The notes under the pieces are model-generated. The model was given only the letters and a program-made list of their open reading frames with translations. It searched no databases and was not told where the DNA came from. Of a DNA stretch of 64,000 nt, positions 13,001 through 27,200 are shown in pieces (positions within the stretch are counted from its first letter, which is position 1; each line of letters opens with the position of its first letter). This DNA is from Meandrina meandrites (taxonomy: Eukaryota; Cnidaria; Anthozoa; Scleractinia; Meandrinidae). The translations under genes were made by a program, and so were the position numbers. The stretch covers positions 28,314,939-28,378,938 of the forward strand of contig OY855911.1 in assembly GCA_963693305.1 (NCBI GenBank). Direction: 5' to 3'.

Positions 13001-15202
13001 ACGCAGATATAACATGATTTGTTGGCATAGCCAAGAATTGTATTTTACAACATAGTTAAAACAAAACACAATTTATTCAGCGAAGGATGAATGTAAGGTT
13101 CAGGCAACATGAAACAGCAAAACAGGTTTACTTCCTGGTAAAATTAACAATCGCCCTTTCTTTCGCTCCAGTTGAGATCGACAAAAAATTTTTCACTAAC
13201 CCTGTCCCTTTGGAAAAGTTTTTTTTTTGTCACAGACGGTCACGTGACCAGCCTCATCCAGGTCTCTCTCCTCGACGGCAGGGGAAGAAAATTAGAGAGC
13301 GCCTGGGAACATGGTTGGTTGTTCGTTAGTGTACCAGAACAGTAAACTTTTTATATGAAATAAGCGGTTTTCTAGTATCATTAACCCTTCTTTAACTTAA
13401 ATATCTTTCATTTTTGCAGACTTTCATGAGCGCACAAAAAGGAGTCTAGAAACTAACAGAATAAAGCGATCACGTGATGAACGTTCAACGTCCCACAAAC
13501 ACTTGGAGGTTGCCATGGTAGCGGATGACTTGATAGTAGAGAAGCATGGAGAAGAAAACCTGGATATGCACTTACTTATGTTAGCTCACTTGGTAAAGAA
13601 ACTGTCAATAATCCGTTATCAAGTTAATTCGTTATGGTTAAATAGTGAATCTGCAAGCTACTTTTTGCAGTTTTAGGGATCCAAGATCACTCGGATCATT
13701 AATAAACCGTCATGACTCCTTGCACAGCGTGGATGTGAGCGAGTGATCTTGGATCACTGATCCTGATGTGGACCATCCCAAAGGAATCAACACACCCTTA
13801 GATCATGAAATGTAATGAATGCCTTTCGGTTTAAGTGTCGATCTACTAGGCACTGCTGTGCTCATTTGGACAGTGGAAATGATGCAAATTGAATGTAAAC
13901 GTATAAAGAAGTGGGAGGCGCTGTGGCCTTATGGTTAGTGCGCTGGACGCCGGATCGGGCGGTCCGAGCTCGACCCTGCCAGGGGCACTGCGTTGTGTTC
14001 TTGGGCAAGACACTTTACTCTCATAGTGCATCTCTCCACCCACGTGCTGTGCTCATTTTGGACAGTGGAAATGATGCAAATTGAACATAAACGCATTAAG
14101 AAGTGGGAGGCGCGGTGACCTAATGGTTAGTGCGCTGGACTCCGGATCGAACGGTCTGGGTTCGAGCCCAGGCCGGGGCACTGCGTTGCTTTCTTGGGCA
14201 AGACACTTTACTCTCATAGTGCATCTCTCCACCCAGGTGTATAAATGGGTACCGGCGAATTTAATGCTGGGGGTAACCCTGCGATGGACTAGCATCCCAT
14301 CCAGGGGGGGAGTAGAAATACTCCTAGTCGCTTCATGCTATGGAAACCGGGATAAGCTCCGGCCTGATAGGCCACTAGGCTCGCATGCAGACTTAACCTT
14401 TCCTTTTTGTAACTTTTTACTGTATTATAAACGTTTTATCCCAATTAGTAGGTGGCTAACCAGAGACCTCCATATTTCAAATTTCGTGCACTACACTACT
14501 CGACCACTCGACTCTCCTTAACGTATGAAATAACCCATTTTTGTTGAAATCGCCAGGTTGACAACATGTTCCACGACGAGAGTGTCGGGGAAAAGAAACT
14601 GACATTGGTAGTGGTGAAAATGGTTATTAAGAAAGACGGCGTAAGTTTAATACGATTTTATTGATCATAGCACTTGTTAAGTATTATTGTGATGTCTAGG
14701 ACATATAAAGGCAACCTCGTTTCACGAGGTGTCCCTCACTGACTCACATGTCTCACTGACCCACATGTTGTATCGATCGATCGATCGATCGATCGATCAA
14801 CTGACTGACTGACATTTTGCCACTTTTGAATAAACTGACGCGCGCTGACTCCAACGGCTATTCCACTGCCTAGTGAAGGGACAGTAGTCCCGAAACGTCT
14901 GGACATTATTTGAACATTTTAGCGCCAGATTACAAAAAGACATTTTTGCACAAAAACTGACTGACTGACTGACTGACTGACTGACTGACTGGCTGGCTGA
15001 CTGGCTGGGCTGACTGACTGACTAACCGACTGACTGACTGACTGACTGACTGACTGACTGACTGACTGACTGACTGACTGGCTGACTGACTGACTGACTG
15101 ACTGACTGACTGACTGACTGACTGACTGACTGGCTGGATGACTGACTGGCTGACTGACTGACTGACTGACTGACTGACTGACTGACTGACCGACTGACCG
15201 AC

Positions 15203-15299
<97 letters not shown>

Positions 15300-18200
15300 T
15301 TCGGTCGACTGCCTAATCAAACGGCTGAGTTTTGATGGTCACCTTTCAGCTTGGTTACAACTCGTCTGCCAACAATCGAGAAAGATTGAGCAAACTAACA
15401 GACTGGGGAGAGATAAACATGCCACGCTCAGACAAAGATCCAGCGCATGCGGACATCATTGTCCTTCTGACAGGGTGAGTAACGGTTATAAAATTTCTTG
15501 TACAACAAGCTTAACTGTTCTTAAATCTTAACTCTTAATACCGTACAGCTTTTGTTTTAACATACTCTAGGCATAATCTCCATGCATATTTTGGTATCGT
15601 TTTAGTGCTTCGTTTCGGAAATTAAGCTTCTTTCCCCGGGGGGGACTCCCATTTGAAAGGGACGGGGATGCTCGTCGTCTCGCTTAGGGGTGTAAATTTC
15701 AGATTTTGGTCTCGCTTAGTGTGTTCTTGGCAAAATGTCATTATTTTTAGCCGTTAAGGTCTCGTTTAGGGTTGCACACGAAGAAATAACTAAAAAGAAA
15801 GAATTTTGATTTGTTATATGGTTTCTTTTAGGGGTCTGCATTAGCTTCGCCACGCCCAGATTGGTCTCTTTTAGGGGATAAATTCAAAATTTCCGACGAG
15901 CATCCCCGTCCCTTCCATATGGGAGTGCCCCCCGGGCTTCTTTCCTGCGGCTTTACATTTTTTATGTTCCCAATGAACATGTCTCAACATTGTCACAAAT
16001 TCGGATATTTTCTGTCATTTTTGACTTTTCAAACCTGATAAAATATTTAGATGGTGATGGCCTAAGACGTGCCGCCATATTTTTGCTGTCGTCCCTAGAA
16101 CCTCTCAGTTTTCTTATGCTGTTCAAGCAACCAAATAGTTTTTGTATGAAGACGACCAATTGCACACTCACTTTGATCGCTGTGACTCAACTGTGACTAA
16201 TTGACGATAATTTTATTAACTTTTGACAAGGACAGAAAAATGTTTTGATCACTTAATCGATTTATTCATGCAATGTTATCCCCGGAATTTTGTAACTGAA
16301 AATGGGAGTCTTCTGTATTTTGGACTCCAAAATTACCGGCACTTTCATTGGCCCGGGAAGAAGACTCCTATGTACATGAAAGGAGCACTGGGGATGAAAA
16401 TAAGTGGAGGAGTGTTCTCAAGTCAAATACTCGGAAAAACGATTTTCCGAGTTCCCCAAACGGGAGTCGAACCCATGACCTTCCAGACTCCCGTTGGGGG
16501 AACTAGGAAAATCTTTTTTCCGAGTATTTGACTTGAGACCACTCCTCCACTTATTTTAACTTTATCCAAGTCACAATTTCACTTATCATTTAAACACTGG
16601 GGATGCTCTGATGGTCTCACTTAGGCTGTTCGAGCTAGAACGCCAGTGTTTCTAGCCGTCAAGGTCTCTTTTTAGGGGCACACAGTTATAAATAAACAAC
16701 ACCATGTTGGTGTTCTAGAGAGATCTGGGGGCGTGAAATTAAAATGGTATCTTCAAGAGGTCAGAGAAAGCTTTGGCCGCATTCAGTTAAATCTCCTTGA
16801 GGGGTTTTGCTCTAAATTTCTGACGAACATCACCTTCCTTTATGAGATTACCCCCGGGCTCATTGAACGTCAGATATGGGATTATTTAATTAGTTATTGC
16901 TCGTCTAAATGAAAGCGTAAAACAGATTTTAATTTTCTATATTTTTTCTTTGACAGGCAAGGCTTTGGAGGTAGGGCGATTTCCTCGTTATTTTCGATAT
17001 ACACCCTAGAGAAGCTTTGGAAAGCTTAGCTTAGGGAAGCATAAGCAACCACGACGGCGACCTCGAGGGCATTGTTACTTTTTTTTAAAGCTAAATTTAT
17101 ATTTTATTTAATAATTTTGCTATTATCTATATAAACATTGATAAAAAAATTTAATATTACTTTCAGGCCACAAGAACTTAACAAAATCACATAATAATTT
17201 GTTCAATACGTTCCACAACTTGCTCCTTCATTCCGAGAATTTGCTTTATTGAATGAGGCCCTGTTAGGGGTTTTGGGGATAAGGGATAACAGGAAAAATA
17301 ATTATGGGGATAAGGGATAACGGGAAAAATATTTAAGGGATAAGGGATAAGAAGATTAGTTTAAGGGATAATTGAAAACTCTACCCGAGATATTTTTGGG
17401 GATAACGCTGTTGATACTTTCAGGGATAAGGGATAACTGTGCTCCGAATTAAAGGGATAAGGGATAACCGGACCCCCCCTAACAGGGCCTCTTGAATGTT
17501 CATTATGAAGGGACATGTCCAGTCTTCACTCACATCATGATGTTAGATGACAGAGAGTCAACTTATGTATTAGAAATGAGTGAAATGATCTTCGCAGTGA
17601 AAAAGCAATCTTTTTTCAGGCATAAAAGCAATTTCTTAATTGCTTATCCACCGCAGTTCACATAGTCACATAATTCCCCCCTGCTTGAATTATCCCCCCC
17701 CCCCCCCCCCCCCCCTTAGCTGGAGGTCTGGATCCGCCACTGGACATGACGTACTGAATATATGAAAGACATATATGAACTGTTAATGATGAAATGAACG
17801 AAAAGATCCTCGCAGTGTGTGAGCAATTTAACCAGCCGCCTGAAACAAATTTCAAGGCTACAACGGGATTTGAACCATGACCTCCGCGATAACGGTGTGA
17901 TGCTAAACAGAACACAGGCGTGTGTGATTTCTAAATCATGCATGAAAAAATCTCAGTGAGTGGAGAATAGTCACTCCCGAAAAGACGGATGCATATCTGA
18001 TCGCTTCTACTTCTGTACAGGTTTAGCCATGATGGGGTCTACCTGTGCTACTCAGTTTGGCAGAACTGTCAACAATGACATTGGTCTGGCGTCTGCCATA
18101 ATAATCGCTCATGAAGCAGCACACACGTGAGTTGATAGAAGTTTGAGGTTTACCGCTTAGCTTCCTGGATTTTGTTAGAAATTAAATTTGGCTTCAATTA

Positions 18201-21200
18201 TGCTAAAATTCTCCGTTCGGTAGGTCTGTTCAAAATACATTGAAAGCCCTAGCTTTTAATACCGAAATGGCATTTTCACCTGCTCTTTTCTATAATTCAA
18301 TCTTTGAAAGTCGTACCTTTAATATTCCTCCAGCATGAAATTTGTCACCCCTTTTGGACTAAGCACTTCCGCATAGATCACTTTAGTAAGTACCGCCTGG
18401 AGGAAATGTGCACGTGGTTGAGTAGCTGTGATGGTTGTGTGCTGTAAATTTACTTCGTTTCCTTGTTTGTAAATTGTCACGATTCGCCGACTTAGTAGAG
18501 ACTGAGACGGCTTTATAGAGAGAAGAAGCTTATAAACCATTTTTAATTCTAGAAGGGGGGTTTATTAAGGTTTGCACTGGCAAAGGGGTCGAGTCGGAGT
18601 CGTATTCAGAAGAACAGGGGGTTATGATTTAGGGAAAATCAAACCGACGGAGTCGTAAGCAGAGCCGATTCCGTTCCATCGTTTATGATCTAGTGAAAAC
18701 CGGATTGGCGGAGTCGCAAGCAGAAAGGAAGCACTCGGAAGGCCTGAGACTTGTATTGTGATTGGTTTGTTTTTCCGCTTCTGCTTGCGATTCCGACAAT
18801 CAAGTCTTCACTGGATCATAAGCGACGGAGTCATAAGCGGAATCGGAAGAAAATGAAAACGTTCTGATTATTCTGGCTCCGATTCCATCGATCGAGCTTA
18901 TAATTCCGCTTTTGACTCCGATTTTTGATTTTCATTAGGTCGTAGTAATCACTCTTCGACTCCGGCTCCCCCTCTATTGAAAATCAGTTTTTAAAGAGAG
19001 AGAGCTAAGAGCTTTTTTGGTAGAGGGGTGAGTGTAGACTCTAGATAATTTACAGGTGGAAATACAAAGTGCTTAGAAAATATGGAAAACACTAGAGAGA
19101 AGTAGTATTTTTAACTGAGGAAACTGACTTCTCGCATGCACTCATCGACTTTTGAATTGTATCTGTCTATCGTGTAGATTTGGCCTCGGACATGATGGAA
19201 ACGATGAGCGGTGTAAAAACGGAGAGTACATAATGTCCAGCGCCGTGAGTGACGGCCCAAATGCATTCAAATGGTCACCTTGCAGCAGCAAACGAGTCCA
19301 AGAATTCCTCACGTAAGTAAATCATATACAGAACACAGATTGCTCAGCTGTACTGGTTACCGGCTAAGAGACACTGTCCAACTTAAGCTTACAGACACCG
19401 GCAAAGTGCGAGCATATCGTAAAATTCCGAAATACAGATGAGCAATAAGTTGATTACAAAAGTAGCCATGTTCGTTCAACAACCTTCAACCTTCTGTTTT
19501 CAGTGGTTCTGGCTCATCCTGTTTGGATGACAATCCTCATGACTTCATTCACGAGCCAAGCATCTTCCACAATAAACTGCCTGGAAAAATCATGAATGCC
19601 ACATTTCAGTGCAGGCTGCAATATGGCGCAGAATACTACCAGTGTCAACAGAGGAAAGTAAGTCTACTTGAAAATGTTTCCGAACACGGGAAGCGAAATT
19701 TCCTCTTCCAAAACAGTAGAAACTAGGTAAGGGTTTTCATTTAGTTTCGTGAATTTGTCAGCTAGGTTAGGACTTTTTAACATCTACCTACCGGAGCTTT
19801 TTCAGTGCGAGACTTAGAAAATCTTCATACATGAAGTATAAATCACACTTAACTTTTTTTTTTCAAGTTAAAAAAAAAGTTGACAACTAGAGGACTAGAA
19901 CCCGGGTAGTCAGATTACCAAGCGAGAATCATACCCACTAAACTACCAAGGACTAGCCGCCAGAAAAGTGGAAATGTTGGATATATATCTTATAACCCCA
20001 ATATAAAGGCTAACCGCAAGCAACCAAAGTTAACGTAGGCTAACCGGAGTGCTACTTAGGCTAACCGGAGTGCTCGTTAGGCTAACCGGAGTGCTAGTTT
20101 GGCTAACCGGAGTGCTAACTGGGCTAACCAAGTTATAATGCTATGATGTGGTATAATTCATCACCAGGTGTCCACCTCCCGTAGGTAGATACTAAATTTT
20201 TTTAACCTGTCAGCTACGGCAAATAAGTTTTGTCATCACCTACGCCATCTTGGTTTTATCCGGGGGATGCTTTCGTCAATTTGGGACAGGTTTGTGTTGC
20301 AAAGTTTCTTTTAAGAGAGACCCCAGACTATGAAATCTGAGAATCTACGTAGCTTAAGTATGGAGTATCCCTATGGCCGGAAATTTAGCCCTATATTGGT
20401 AGACGCAAGCTGCAGTTGAGATAAAATTCTATGAGTAGGCCATTTCCGTATTTCCTTTAACCTGTGTTTTAAGTCCTGGTACACAACGTTTTATATGGAA
20501 ATAAATTTTACGTTCCCGTTCATTGTCTTGCAAATCAAACTCATTTTCATATGAAACGTCGTGCACCAGGACTCGTTTTGAAACCGAGGTAAAAAAAAAC
20601 TACTCGAAAATTGCTTACTCTTGTCACCTCAGTAAGGTTCTGCAAATGAAATTCTGAAACTAAACATTATCACGTTAGTTTACAGCCTTAATGGGCACGG
20701 AATTATTTAAGAGGTCAATAAGCAAGAAAACGTTCTGTGAAAATTACCAATGTTAATTTAAAAAAAAAAAAAAAAAGGAAAAAAGGAACATGTTATAAGG
20801 CAGGTTTTGTAGAGGTCTAGCTCTAGTTAACTTACAATAAAGATTTAAAATATGATAGATGCTGTATGTTAATCACATGGGCTTTCTTTTATATTAGTCC
20901 GACTGTGGCTCTTTGTACTGTACAAAGGATGGTTACACGTGCGTAAGCTATGGGGCTCCGCCTATTGATGGAACAAGATGCGGCGATCGACACGTGAGTA
21001 TACAGCTATTTCAATTAAGGTGGGGGTAAAGATGAATTTGAGTGAAATTTTAAGAGGTTTAAAGAAGGGATAGAAGAAAGAAAATTATTTTTGAAACACC
21101 AACAGACAGTTGACCCCCACGCAAGAGCACCCCAGGTTGTCAGGGGACTGTTTGGGTGTCCATCTACTAATTTTTAACTTCAAATTCTAATTTTAAAATT

Positions 21201-24200
21201 ACATTAAATCTTTTATATTTCTTATTTCTCCAAATTTTACTAATCCTTTGAGGAAAACTATCTCTTTCCAAACATCCCCAAAAATCACCAAAAAATTTAC
21301 AAAACACAGCTTAACATAGCTTTGCGGGATGAACAGAGGGTTTTGAGAGTGTTTGAAACGGGAGCGAGATATTCGCATCAAACCCAAGTTACGCGGTGGG
21401 AAAACGGGCTTCAGGTGAACCCCCGCCTTAACGTTGTCGAATTAATTAAAGCTTCAAGCGTACGAGTCAAGACCGAATGGTGCCATGGGCATTTACTGGA
21501 ATTTGCATATCAGCGTTGAAGAAATCTACAAGTTCGTATTTTTGCACTTGGAGTATTTGTTTTTCTTTCTGTGAAACCTTTCTTGTATCTTTTCTTTCGC
21601 TGTTATGTGATTCGGATTATTCTTTTTAAATGTAAATGCCGCGAAAAAGGATCTTTTCTTCACATGTCTGAAGAGAGAGGAAACGCAAAACGTCTCGTTT
21701 GCTATATTGCTATATCTCATTAGTATTCAGCACGCGTGGAACACTCTACCTTCGCCCATACCACCTTTCGTCGGTCTTGTCTTAAGCTTTAAGCTTCAAT
21801 CAGACAAATAACTGTATAGATTCTGCAAACCATGTCTGTCTATTTCGGGCAATATTTTTAGAACGTTATTTTTACTGTACTGTCTATTAGTAGTTGTATT
21901 TTGCCGTTATAAAATCCTCCATGTAAGGCTGAAATTATTGCATTGGCAGGCCAGAAAGTGCGGTTTATAAAGTGGTTGTTGGTGTTATCAACGCCATCCG
22001 ACCAATCCCTCTTTTCATCTGATTATGAGGAGTTCGTGTAAGCATTTACTGAAATGATAGTATGATATGTGTTGTAAGGGGAACAACTGCCAACTTTTTG
22101 TCCTCGTCATTGCTCAATATATTAACAACAAAGGTTCAGAAACATTTCCCGTGGCTCAAATAAGATTTGCTTCGCCAGTAAGCAAGCTCCTTTACCGTTT
22201 AGAGAGCTTGCTCGCTGGCTAAGATTTGCTAAAAATGAAATTGAAACATCTTCTATCTTTGAAGTGGTGCATTAAAGGTGAATGTGTGGACGATGGCTCT
22301 CCGATGATTGACGGGGGATGGAGTGACTGGCAGGACACACAGTCATGCACGCAAACGTGCGGAGGAGGGGTGCAGTGGAAAACAAGAACATGTACCAACC
22401 CGATGTAAGAATAACCTTACAGCCTTGAGAAAAATAGTTATTTGATTTATCAATCAATAACACAAACTACTTAGGGCGCGTTCGTTTGGGAATATTTTGG
22501 AATAAGAATATATTCTGGAATATATTCCGGCTATTCTGCTTCTGGGAGCAGAATAGCCGGAATGGAAATCCAAGTATGCCGGAATAGGAAGAGCAGCCAA
22601 ACGAACGCTAACTTGTATTATTTCAATTATTCTTATTCCGGATTGATCCCAAACGAACGCGCCCTTAGAAAAATAGCGATATCTGCTAATACTAATCGAA
22701 TCCAGGACCTTTCGGGCACGGACGTATGCTCTGCCACTAAACTGTTGGTTTAACATGCGTCACTGACAGATAAATTTCTTTAATTCTTAGTTGTTTTTTA
22801 CCAAGCGCAACATATAACAATTAAATAAAATGTCTTTAACATTACCACAGCATTTTGTTTTACAGTGTACACATCGACCTGTGTAGCTGCAAGGAAATAA
22901 AGCCTGAAAAATTCAGGATTCAAACCCATGACCTTGAGTTTCATGTAAAAACGCCCTATAACTGTGAGGGCGCTGGAAACTGACCAGTTGCGAGATTATT
23001 ACACCTAGTTCACAATGATGAATGTATCAGATTGGCCATACAACACAATAATGTTCCTGTCCAAGTGTGAAGATCTCTTTATATCTAATAGCTTACTCTT
23101 GACCTCGATAGATTAACAATAATTAAGGTCTGTAAAAATAACATATGGTGTTATCATTAGACCTCATTATATCAATTAGCTTCTCTTTGAAAACCTGCTT
23201 TCTTATTTGTTTTTTTAAACTTATAAAAGACTCAATTATCTTTGTGTAACCGTCACTCAAACATTATGACACAGGCCGCAAAATGGCGGGAAATACTGCG
23301 AAGGATCAGAGAAGGGATTGTGGAAAATATGCAACACCCAGGTATTGATTGAACAAACAATTATTCTACGAGCGCGTGTTGGATATGAGATGGTAGATAG
23401 CCAACGAGAGCCGTAGCACCGAGTTGACTTTAACTATCTCGTGTCCAACAAGCGTAAGTGCAATAATTTGCCATTAAAAACAACCATGCAATATAGGTAA
23501 AGTATTACTAATTTTATTAAAGAAAAGTCAGAATACGACCTTTGTCCACCATGTTCGTTGGTCATGTTCTACATCTACTTAATAGGGACTTTAAGATACA
23601 CTACGGCGAGGCGCTACTACGGCTACAGGAGTAAAATTTCACACAAGATAAGACACTGCGCATGTCAGTCGGTCGAGTCCGGCCGTAGCGCGAAATCTGA
23701 CTACCTGAGCTAGGAGGTTTTACCGTAGTGGCTAGTACGTGGGTTTAATTCGCTGCTCTGTCCTTTTTCTACGAATTTCTCAGCAGTTTCAGAGTTCCAA
23801 CGCAAAATGTATCCTTTGAAGTCAACTTCAGTCGAATATTTGTTGAGTTTGTCGCTCATACGCTTGTAAATTTTCAATTGAATTCGTTTGATGAAAGTGT
23901 CGGCATGGCGAAGATAAACATTCTTCTTCAGCGCGAGTTGTTTAAAGTTAAAAGCTTGCTTTGCGAGTTCAGGGAAGATGCACTTTATCTGGATAAGTAT
24001 CCGATAACATTTTGCTTCTGTGAGTGCTGGTATCTTTCAGCTTTTAACTAGATATTCTTTGAGATATTCGTCTCTTCATTAATCAAATTCTGAAATTGTT
24101 ATCGTTTTAGAAAGTGTATAGCATAAGCTTTCGTTCAGAACTAATCTGTTGGACCTACCAAAGCAAACAATAACAATCTCTCTTTAAGCGAAGCCATTCG

Positions 24201-27200
24201 GCTGTAAGAAGCTAAATAAAAGTGACCTTCTATTCCTTAGACTGTGCTTCTTTGTAGTTTGTTTTGCTTCTTACACTAAATTTGGCAGACTGCCGAGACG
24301 TACTCTCCCCCAGACCTTTCCGGTCATGGTAGCCGTAGTAGCGCCTCGCCGTAGTGTATCTTAAAATCTCTAATATCCGTAGCACTTTACAATAAAGAGG
24401 TTAAGCATGACGTTTACGGCAAACGGCAAACGGCAAAAATCGAACTTTTGGTGTCTGATTTTAGCCGTTTGTACAATTTAGGGAAATTGTTTGCATTTAC
24501 TGTGATTAAGGGATTTTTTTCCCATTTTTTGACTGGCTTTATTTAAGTGCTAAAGAAAAAGTGAGCAAAGTCAGAATTATTTTTGCCGTTTGCCGTTTGC
24601 CGTAAACGTCATGCTTAACCTCTCTAATAATAACAAGATAAAAAACTGAAAAAAAAAATTCGGTGAAAAATGAATAACTATAAATTTACAGTTTTCCAAC
24701 TAGTGAAATCCTTATCCTTTTATCTACCTAGAGCTTAAAAAGGCTACCCTGTCGGGTGGAGTCTCCCCTTATAGTTCACAATCGGAAGTATCTCCTGGGG
24801 GTTATAATGGCCTATATCCAATGAGCGTTTAAAGGCAACCATACTCTGCAATACGTTTTGTATTAAATATTCTCCTGTTTTCAACCAGCTTTAAATATTT
24901 TTTTGGTGATATTCCCTGGCCAAGATTATAGATTATAGACTCTTTTGTCTTGCGTAAAATAAACACGTTAGCCTTCCGCGAAACTGTTCATCTAATGTTG
25001 TTTCCTAAGAGCTGTTTTCCTTGTAAACACTTGTGTTATTTTTGTCGCCCTTTAGCCTTGCCCTGCAGGTTCCAAAGACTATCGCCTTCTTCAGTGTCAG
25101 GAATTTGATTCAAAGTCCGAAGTGCAGTGGGGATCAGGTAATGGCATATTAATACAAACTCAGCGGACGTGTTCTATTGAAAATCCGAATCTGATTGGTT
25201 CTCCTATTGTTTTCTATAGACCACACTTTCTAGAGGTTTACCGGCGCAATAAAATGGGATGTTGTGAGAACACGAGAAAAGCTTGTAAATCACGAGCCGT
25301 CAAGCGAGTGATTTACTTAGCTTCATATCTCTTTGAGATAGCTGGTTTACAGGCATGCCACTGAAACAGAGGAGGAAACAAATAATTTAATGAACACAAC
25401 AAAATTAAAAATCCCAACTGGCAGGAGGCAGACCAGTTGGCTATAAACAAAGCGAGACCGAAGATTTGTACTCCGGAGCACCGTGAACAAATCCAGCTAG
25501 TGGCAGGGTGGAGGGTTTGAACCCTGGACCTCCGGATTACTACACCATGGCCAGCGCCCTATATAGCTTAAGCACTCGGTAACGCTGCCTTCACGCGATA
25601 GTTATACGTTAAAAATGTCCCCTTATTGTTTTTCCCCCTAGATCCTTGCAGCCTAATTTGTCGCCGAGGAAGCATAGCAAAACCTCGAGGCCGAGTTAAG
25701 GATGGTACACGATGCAACAGTAACCCCATGATTAAAGATGTCTGCATTGAGGGAGTTTGCAAGGTAAGCATTTTAATAATATTTTTTAGTACACACTGTA
25801 TCATGTTTTTGAAAGGCTCCCACGGAACACAGGGAACGGGACATTGGGAACGGGGCATGAGGCATAGGGCACGATTTAAGTACACGCGGTGCAAAAAAAA
25901 AAACCGCAACGACTAAGTTGCACTATTTCCTCACCTGAAATTGCTGCGCGCCAGTCACTTTAAAATCACGTATTTTTAACATAGTTTTTAAGCGATGAGG
26001 TCATTTTATGACGTCATCGGTTAATGCTGTAGAGCGGAAAAGCGATGGAATTTATGGAATTTTTGGTGTGATAATTACTCCCTGAATTGAACCGAAGAGT
26101 AATGGGAACTAGGTGCATTGTCTGTATTCTTTTTGAGATCCGCCATCTTGTTTTTTGGCAAAGGAAGATATTTTTTGCAGCTTGTATCATCACCGATCGG
26201 CAAACCTTATTTCATTTGTAGCTGTTAAATTGAGATTTCGAGTCTGGAGTGAGTGTTGCACTTTATCAGTTATCGAATAAATTTGGCACAAAGTTAAGAA
26301 GTGATGTCTGTCGTGACTGCAGACGAAGTAACCGATTATTAGCAGTTTTGAAACATCTGTTGAAAAGGTGAGCCATCGTAAACCTCTTTTTAAGCGATGA
26401 CGATGACGTGATCGATTAATCTCGCCGTGCGAGTGGACAGGATCTGTTGTTGTCTGTTGTCTGTTGCCTGTTGTGATTAACCGATCTGTAGAACCGAATA
26501 CTGGGAAAAGAAATCAAGTCAACTCAACAAGAAATCGTGGCATAGAACTCAAAGCAAAATACTCCTGGGTCGTTAGAAAGGACTAATATAAAGCATAAAC
26601 GAAAGAAACAAATTATATTTGATGCGTTCTATAAGATTTAGTAAACAGAAATCTCTCCATTCTTTAAAACAAAAGGTGTAAACAATTTTAGACAGCGTTT
26701 GACCTTGCATCGTATATCGTATATCGTATATCGTATGTCACGCCAAGATAACGCAATTTTTGTTGAACAATCATTCAGCACAGAAGTTGTCAGTTACTTT
26801 TATTTACCCTAATGTTTTGACAAATGTCCTGAAAATTATCAAAGACCCCTTGTGAAACGTCATCGCTTCTGCATGCATCGCGTGTCGTTTATTACTACTT
26901 GAAGTGCTGCATAGTTGAATCGGCTGTTATGTCATGTCCATGCAGTGGTGCTACATTTTCTTGCGTGCTTACGCGTGCGTTATAATTTTGTCCCTGCGGC
27001 ACGTCCCTGCAACTGGCCCCCGTCTGTGTCAGCACCTAACCATCTTCTGCTGAAACAACTGCGCGGCGATTGATTGACATCGAAACAAATACAAGCAACT
27101 TTTAAGTTGTATATTGTATCCACTAAATAGATGTCTTTCCCCTTTGTTCTTTCTTTACATTTCCAGTCCGTTGGTTGTGATAGCAAACTGGAATCAGGAG

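Larger units (their letters stand above)
13420..19312 (+). other. ADAMTS-like gene: furin sites and catalytic domain exons 6-11
   Basis: Exon 6 has RTKR (residues 217-220) and RIKR (226-229), two furin-type sites, just before HLEVAMVADD where the reprolysin fold begins. Exons 10 and 11 together create HEAAHTFGLGHD at residues 375-386. This is the full HExxHxxGxxHD zinc motif, split by the intron after His-Thr. YIMSS with Met399 forms the Met-turn. All catalytic residues expected of an active M12B enzyme are present: zinc ligands His375, His379 and His385 and the base Glu376. Confidence 0.85.

Noticed and set aside
14919..15320. Minus-strand open frame of Ser-Gln-Ser-Val repeats
   Set aside because: It is a pure translation of the GACT and GATT microsatellites, where a 4-bp period gives open frames in several registers.
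17280..17300. GGGATAACAGG resembling the I-SceI homing endonuclease site
   Set aside because: Only part of the 18-bp site matches, and it arises from the GGGATAA repeats of a MITE. There is no homing endonuclease gene.
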